NCBI RefSeq assembly: GCF_000482705.1
Contig: NZ_AXWO01000002.1
Coordinates: forward strand, 1 to 64,000
Reading direction: 5' to 3'
Origin: Glycomyces arizonensis DSM 44726
Lineage (GTDB): Bacteria > Actinomycetota > Actinomycetes > Mycobacteriales > Micromonosporaceae
DNA length: 64,000 bases
Part shown: positions 60,099 to 64,000 of the stretch, piece by piece
Layout of the letters: every line of letters begins with the position of its first letter
How positions within the stretch are numbered: position 1 is the first letter of the stretch
The notes under the pieces: generated by a model
Seen by the model: the letters and a program-made list of their open reading frames with translations, nothing else
Databases searched by the model: none
Told to the model about the DNA's origin: nothing
Translations under genes and position numbers: made by a program

Positions 60099-61871
60099 AT
60101 GTCGAGCTTCAACGGTCCGCAGCAGTACAACATCGAGCCCGGGTCGCCCCAGGGCGGGGCGCAGCCGCCGCCTGCCCAGCAGCCCCCGCAGCCGTACGTC
60201 GAGCAGCCCCCGCCCGGCGCCTACGGCGGCCAGCAGCCGCCCTACCAGCCCCCGGGCGGCTACACCCCGATGCCCCCGCCGGGCCCGCCGCCGCGCCGCC
60301 GCCGCAGCACCGTCATCGTCGCCACGACGCTGTCCGTCGTGCTCGTGGCCGCCATCGGCGCGTTCGTGTTCTTCAACTTCTTCTGGACGTCGGGCCCCGA
60401 CCCGGCCGAGCGCTTCCCCGCCTCGGCGTCCATGTACCTCGAGCTCAACCTCGACCCGTCCTTCGACCAGACGCCGAAGCTCATCGAGCACCTGAACAAG
60501 TTCGAGGGCCTCGACTACGACGACACCAACGACATCATCGCCGACCTCCTCGAGGAGTCCGGCCTCGAAGGCGTCGACGCCGACGAGGACATCGCCTCCT
60601 GGCTCGGACGGCGCCACGGCATGGCCATGTGGGAGCACGACGGCGCCCCGTACGCCGTGGTCAACCTCGCCAGCACCGACTCCGGCGCCGCCGAGGCGGG
60701 CCTGGCGAACATCCGCGAGGCCTCTGGCGTCACCGAAGACCAGTGGGCCTACACCGTGAACGACGACTCGGTGCTCATGGTCGCCGGCGACGAGGGCGCC
60801 GCGGCCGCGCTGGAGGCCGCCGAATCCGAGGCCGGCTCGTCACCGCTGTCCTCGTCCTCCCAGTACGAGGAGGCCCGCTCCTGGCTCGACGGCGACCAGC
60901 TCGCCGTCTACTGGGTCGACGTCGACGCCGTCGGCGACATGGCCGCGGCCATGGGCGGCGAGGACGTCTTCACCGGTGTCGAGTCGATGTACTCCGGTCA
61001 CGGCATCGTGGGCCTGTCCGCCTTCGACGACGGCTTCGAGCTGTCCTACCGCCTCTTCGGCGAAGAGGACGACCCGTGGACCGGCTCCGAGGAGCTGCTC
61101 GACGACATGGGCCAGATGCCCGCCTCCGACATCGTCGCCGTCGCCGACATCCCCGACAACCTCGCCGAGGTCTCCGAAGAGTGGATGAGCGACCTCGAGG
61201 GGCTCGGCGGCGAGACCGAGACCGGGACCGAGCCCGCCGAGGGCGAGGGCCCGCTCACCGACGCCGAGTACGAGGAGTACCTCACGCTCGACGAGCAGTG
61301 GTGGAACGACACCCTGGCTCCCGAGGACGAGGGCCGCTACTACGAACTCGAGGAGCGCTACTGGGCCTACGGCACCGAGGACGAGCCCCTCGACGGCGGC
61401 TACGACGACTCCGGCGCGGGCTACGAGGAATTCCTCGGATCGGCCGAAGAGGTCATCGACCTCCTGTCCGGCGCCCAGCTGTCCTTCGCCGCCGACTTCC
61501 CCGCCGAAGGCGAGGAGTTCGACCCCGAGAGCGTGTTCGCCTCCGTCCTGCTCGCCGAGGACCGCGCCGAGGACCTCGACGCGCTCATCACCGAGATGGC
61601 CAGTGGCGAGGAACTGCCCGAGGGCATCGAGGTCGACGGCTCGGAGCTGTCCTACGAGGGCGGCGCCGTCGCGGGCGGCGCGCTCGCCGACGACGACCGC
61701 TTCAGCGACTTCGCCGCGGACGCCCCCGACAGCGCCGCGCTCGGCATCTGGGTCGACCTGGCCGACGTCGGCTCCTACGCGGAGGAGGCCGAACCGCTGT
61801 CGGCGTTCGCCTGGGCCCACGGCACGGTCGACGGCGACGGCACCGGACTGGCCCGCCTCTACCTGAAGTAA
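60099..61871 (+). CDS. DUF3352-domain membrane-anchored protein
   Basis: This is a 590-residue protein. The first ~70 residues are rich in Pro, Gln and Gly and cytoplasmic, ending in PPRRRRS. One membrane helix (about 72-93, VIVATTLSVVLVAAIGAFVF) is followed by a long acidic extracytoplasmic domain matching DUF3352 (FPASASMYLELNLDPSFDQT; WAYTVNDDSVLMVAGDEGAA). An internal Glu/Tyr/Asp-rich insertion (around residues 370-450) interrupts it. The function is unknown. Confidence 0.85.
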   Translation: MSSFNGPQQYNIEPGSPQGGAQPPPAQQPPQPYVEQPPPGAYGGQQPPYQPPGGYTPMPPPGPPPRRRRSTVIVATTLSVVLVAAIGAFVFFNFFWTSGPDPAERFPASASMYLELNLDPSFDQTPKLIEHLNKFEGLDYDDTNDIIADLLEESGLEGVDADEDIASWLGRRHGMAMWEHDGAPYAVVNLASTDSGAAEAGLANIREASGVTEDQWAYTVNDDSVLMVAGDEGAAAALEAAESEAGSSPLSSSSQYEEARSWLDGDQLAVYWVDVDAVGDMAAAMGGEDVFTGVESMYSGHGIVGLSAFDDGFELSYRLFGEEDDPWTGSEELLDDMGQMPASDIVAVADIPDNLAEVSEEWMSDLEGLGGETETGTEPAEGEGPLTDAEYEEYLTLDEQWWNDTLAPEDEGRYYELEERYWAYGTEDEPLDGGYDDSGAGYEEFLGSAEEVIDLLSGAQLSFAADFPAEGEEFDPESVFASVLLAEDRAEDLDALITEMASGEELPEGIEVDGSELSYEGGAVAGGALADDDRFSDFAADAPDSAALGIWVDLADVGSYAEEAEPLSAFAWAHGTVDGDGTGLARLYLK

Positions 61872-61916
61872 CCGCAGTACGCGATCGACGGGATCGGCCA
61901 CGCTACGCTCGACAGC

Positions 61917-63164
61917 GTGACCGATCCCGTTCCGCATGCCCCCGGTGCCGAGCGCCGCGTGCGCGAGGCCGAGTCGGTCCGCTCGCCGTTCCAGCGCGAC
62001 CGGGCGCGGGTCCTGCACTCGGCGGGGTTCCGCCGCCTGGCGTCCAAGACGCAGGTCCACACCGCGGGCACGGACGACTTCCTCCGCACGCGACTGACGC
62101 ACTCGCTGGAGGTGGCCCAGATCGCCCGGGAGACCGGCGACAGGCTCGGCTGCGACCCGGACGTGGTGGACGTGGCGGGCCTGGCGCACGACCTCGGCCA
62201 CCCGCCGTTCGGCCACAACGGCGAGGACGCGCTGCACGAGGCGGCGCTCCCGTGCGGCGGCTTCGAAGGCAACGCCCAGACGCTGCGGGTCCTCACCCGC
62301 CTGGAGGCGAAGATCCTCGACGCAGGCGGCGCCTCGGCGGGCCTGAACCTGACGCGCGCGTCCCTGGACGCGACGTGCAAGTACCCGTGGGAGGCGCGCG
62401 AGGGCACGCGCAAGTTCGGCGTCTACGCCGACGACCGGGACGTCTTCGACTGGTTCCGCGCCGGCGCCCCCGCGGGGGAGCAGTGCCTGGAGGCGCAGGT
62501 GATGGACTGGTCGGACGACGTGGCCTATTCGGTCCACGACGTCGAGGACGGCCTGCACGGCGGCTACATCGACCTGGCGAGGCTGATGGACGACCGCGAG
62601 GAGCAGGCGGGCGTGTGCGCCGACGTGGCCGGGCGCTACTCGGACGAATCCGAGGCGGCCCTGGCCGAGGCGCTGAAGGATCTCCTGCGCGACCCGGTGA
62701 TGCGGGCCCTGCACGACTACGACGGCTCCTTCGCGGCGATGGTGGCCTTGAAGTCGTTCACCTCGACGATGGTGGGCCGCTTCGTGAGCGCGGCGGTCGG
62801 GGCCACACGGGACCGCTACGGCCGGGCCCCGCTCGGCCGCTACGACGCGGACCTGGTCGTCCCCGAGCGCGAACGGGTCCAGTGCGCGCTGCTCAAGGGC
62901 ATCGCCTGGCGCTATGTGATGCGCCCGCGGACCGCCGAGCCGTACTACGCGCGCCAGCGGGAGACCCTGACCGACCTCGTGACGCTGCTGTCCGACCGCG
63001 GCCCCGAGGCGCTGGAGCCGATGTTCGCCGCCGCCTGGCGCCGCGCGGGCGACGACGCCGCGCGCCTGCGCGTCGTGATCGACCAGGTGGCGTCCCTGAC
63101 CGACGCCTCGGCGACCGCCTGGCACGCCGGACTCGCGGCCGGCGGTGCTCGGCCCGCGGCGTGA
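61917..63164 (+). CDS. dgt: Deoxyguanosinetriphosphate triphosphohydrolase-like protein
   Basis: This is a 415-residue HD-domain enzyme that hydrolyses dNTPs to nucleoside and triphosphate. Metal residues are in RLTHSLEVAQIARETGDRLG (His62), GLAHDLGHPPFGHNGEDAL (His91, Asp92) and the later VMDWSDDVAYSVHDVEDGLH. The C-terminal half has the type-2 dGTPase layout. The GTG start is preceded by TACGCT within 12 bases and no ribosome site, so it is probably leaderless. Confidence 0.92.
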   Translation: MTDPVPHAPGAERRVREAESVRSPFQRDRARVLHSAGFRRLASKTQVHTAGTDDFLRTRLTHSLEVAQIARETGDRLGCDPDVVDVAGLAHDLGHPPFGHNGEDALHEAALPCGGFEGNAQTLRVLTRLEAKILDAGGASAGLNLTRASLDATCKYPWEAREGTRKFGVYADDRDVFDWFRAGAPAGEQCLEAQVMDWSDDVAYSVHDVEDGLHGGYIDLARLMDDREEQAGVCADVAGRYSDESEAALAEALKDLLRDPVMRALHDYDGSFAAMVALKSFTSTMVGRFVSAAVGATRDRYGRAPLGRYDADLVVPERERVQCALLKGIAWRYVMRPRTAEPYYARQRETLTDLVTLLSDRGPEALEPMFAAAWRRAGDDAARLRVVIDQVASLTDASATAWHAGLAAGGARPAA

Positions 63165-63169
63165 GGCCG

Positions 63170-64000
63170 TCAGAACCGCGGGAGACCGACGGTCCGCTCG
63201 AGCCGGCGCCTGCTCGTCTTCTCGGAGCTGATCCACTCGGCCAGGAGGACGGTCGCGTCGTCGGTCAGCTTCCCGCCGTGGTGGTCCAGAATGCTGCGGA
63301 TGAGACGGCGCAGCGTCTCGGGCGTCGGGAGCTGGTCGGAGTGGTGCCGGATGAGGAAGTCGGTGAACTGGTCGAGACCGAACTCCTGGCCGTCGTGGTT
63401 GCGGGCCTCGGTGATGCCGTCGGTGTAGAACACCACGCGGTCGCCGGGTTCCAACTGCTCGCTGCATACCGTGGGATCCAGCCCCAGGTCGGTGCCCATC
63501 GGGTGGGCGGGAGGGCACTTCAGACTGGTCGACCAGCGCTGGCCGCGGATGATGATCGGCGCCGGGTGGCCGCGGTTGATCCACCGCAGCATGCCGTCGC
63601 GGGTGTCCAAGGTGGCGAGGACGCCGGTGACGTACTGGTCGCCGTTGAACTGCTCTATGAGGATGCGCTCGATCTCCACGCTGGTCTCGACCAGGTCGAC
63701 GTCGCGGCGCCGCCGGTTGCGGTAGATCGACATGGCCAGGTTGACCGCGATCCCCGCGGTGGTGTCGTGCCCCATGGAGTCGAACACCGCCAGGTGGGCC
63801 GTGTCGCCGGCCATCGCGTAGTCGAAGGCGTCGCCGCCGACCTCGTAGGCGGGCTCCATGACGCCGCTGATCACCACGTCGGAGTCCGCGTACGTCCGCG
63901 GCGGCATCAGCTGCCACTCCTGCTCGGCGGCGACCTCCATGCGCTTGGTGCGCAGCAGGCGCGGATAGGCGTCGCTGGTGCGGCGCCGGGCGAGCAGCAC
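63170..64000 (-). CDS. SpoIIE-type PP2C Ser phosphatase (5' end beyond window)
   Basis: These are the C-terminal 276 residues of a SpoIIE/RsbU-like phosphatase, which dephosphorylates anti-sigma antagonists. The domain begins EVAAEQEWQLMPPRTYADSD and has the metal aspartates in YEVGGDAFDYAMAGDTAHLA and VFDSMGHDTTAGIAV, then INRGHPAPIIIRGQ, VVFYTDGITEARN and DDATVLLAEW. The gene continues past 64000, so any sensor domain is not visible. It converges on dgt with a 5-bp gap. Confidence 0.9.
   Translation of the reverse strand: MLLARRRTSDAYPRLLRTKRMEVAAEQEWQLMPPRTYADSDVVISGVMEPAYEVGGDAFDYAMAGDTAHLAVFDSMGHDTTAGIAVNLAMSIYRNRRRRDVDLVETSVEIERILIEQFNGDQYVTGVLATLDTRDGMLRWINRGHPAPIIIRGQRWSTSLKCPPAHPMGTDLGLDPTVCSEQLEPGDRVVFYTDGITEARNHDGQEFGLDQFTDFLIRHHSDQLPTPETLRRLIRSILDHHGGKLTDDATVLLAEWISSEKTSRRRLERTVGLPRF

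Overview
This window is high-GC DNA from a filamentous-type actinomycete (Actinomycetota). The evidence is third-position G/C bias in nearly every gene, many GTG starts, leaderless genes with a TANNNT box just before the start codon, and actinobacterial families: the Mec/CysO/CysM cysteine pathway, an EXLDI protein, DUF3352, DUF5753, DUF222-HNH (13E12) and a SpoIIE phosphatase. The gene set would fit Glycomycetales or a neighbouring order, but the genus cannot be fixed from the sequence alone.

Layout. 1-4856: the end of an IS982-type element abuts an acetyltransferase gene, then an aldo/keto reductase, a membrane protein and a NarL-type two-component pair. 4899-17866: a polysaccharide-use locus with a GH36 alpha-galactosidase, a 1431-residue secreted multidomain protein, a Tat-exported alginate-lyase-fold protein, a LacI repressor, and a solute-binding protein with two ABC permeases. 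Three copies of one operator type lie before the transcription units, so the locus reads as one LacI regulon. 17896-22728: a TetR/methyltransferase pair, a VOC protein, a three-gene micro-operon of unknown function, Nudix and SLOG-like genes, and a DUF5753 remnant.

22746-26600 is the oddest stretch. A DUF222-HNH (13E12) gene is framed by arrays of degenerate ~75-bp repeats and by a long inverted repeat. Both arms carry a TTGACC-N17-CAGGCT element and DnaA-box-like sites; in the right arm four such sites repeat every 33 bp.

26652-44524: a P-loop kinase, a siderophore-interacting protein with a candidate iron box, an old-yellow-enzyme/MarR divergent pair, narGHJI with narK, two further small-molecule genes, an M20 peptidase, a secreted CE4 deacetylase with a CBM2 domain, a second LacI regulator and an MBL hydrolase. 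44659-53146: an SDR gene behind a MerR-type promoter, a Ser/Thr kinase with a lipoprotein and an FHA protein nearby, a DrrAB-type ABC exporter next to an EXLDI gene with a 25-bp palindromic operator, and Spo0M. 53214-64000: pncB, an MFS gene, the mec-cysO-cysM cluster, murI with an Rv1339-type MBL gene, a DUF3352 protein, dgt and part of a SpoIIE phosphatase. No rRNA, tRNA or CRISPR array was recognised.
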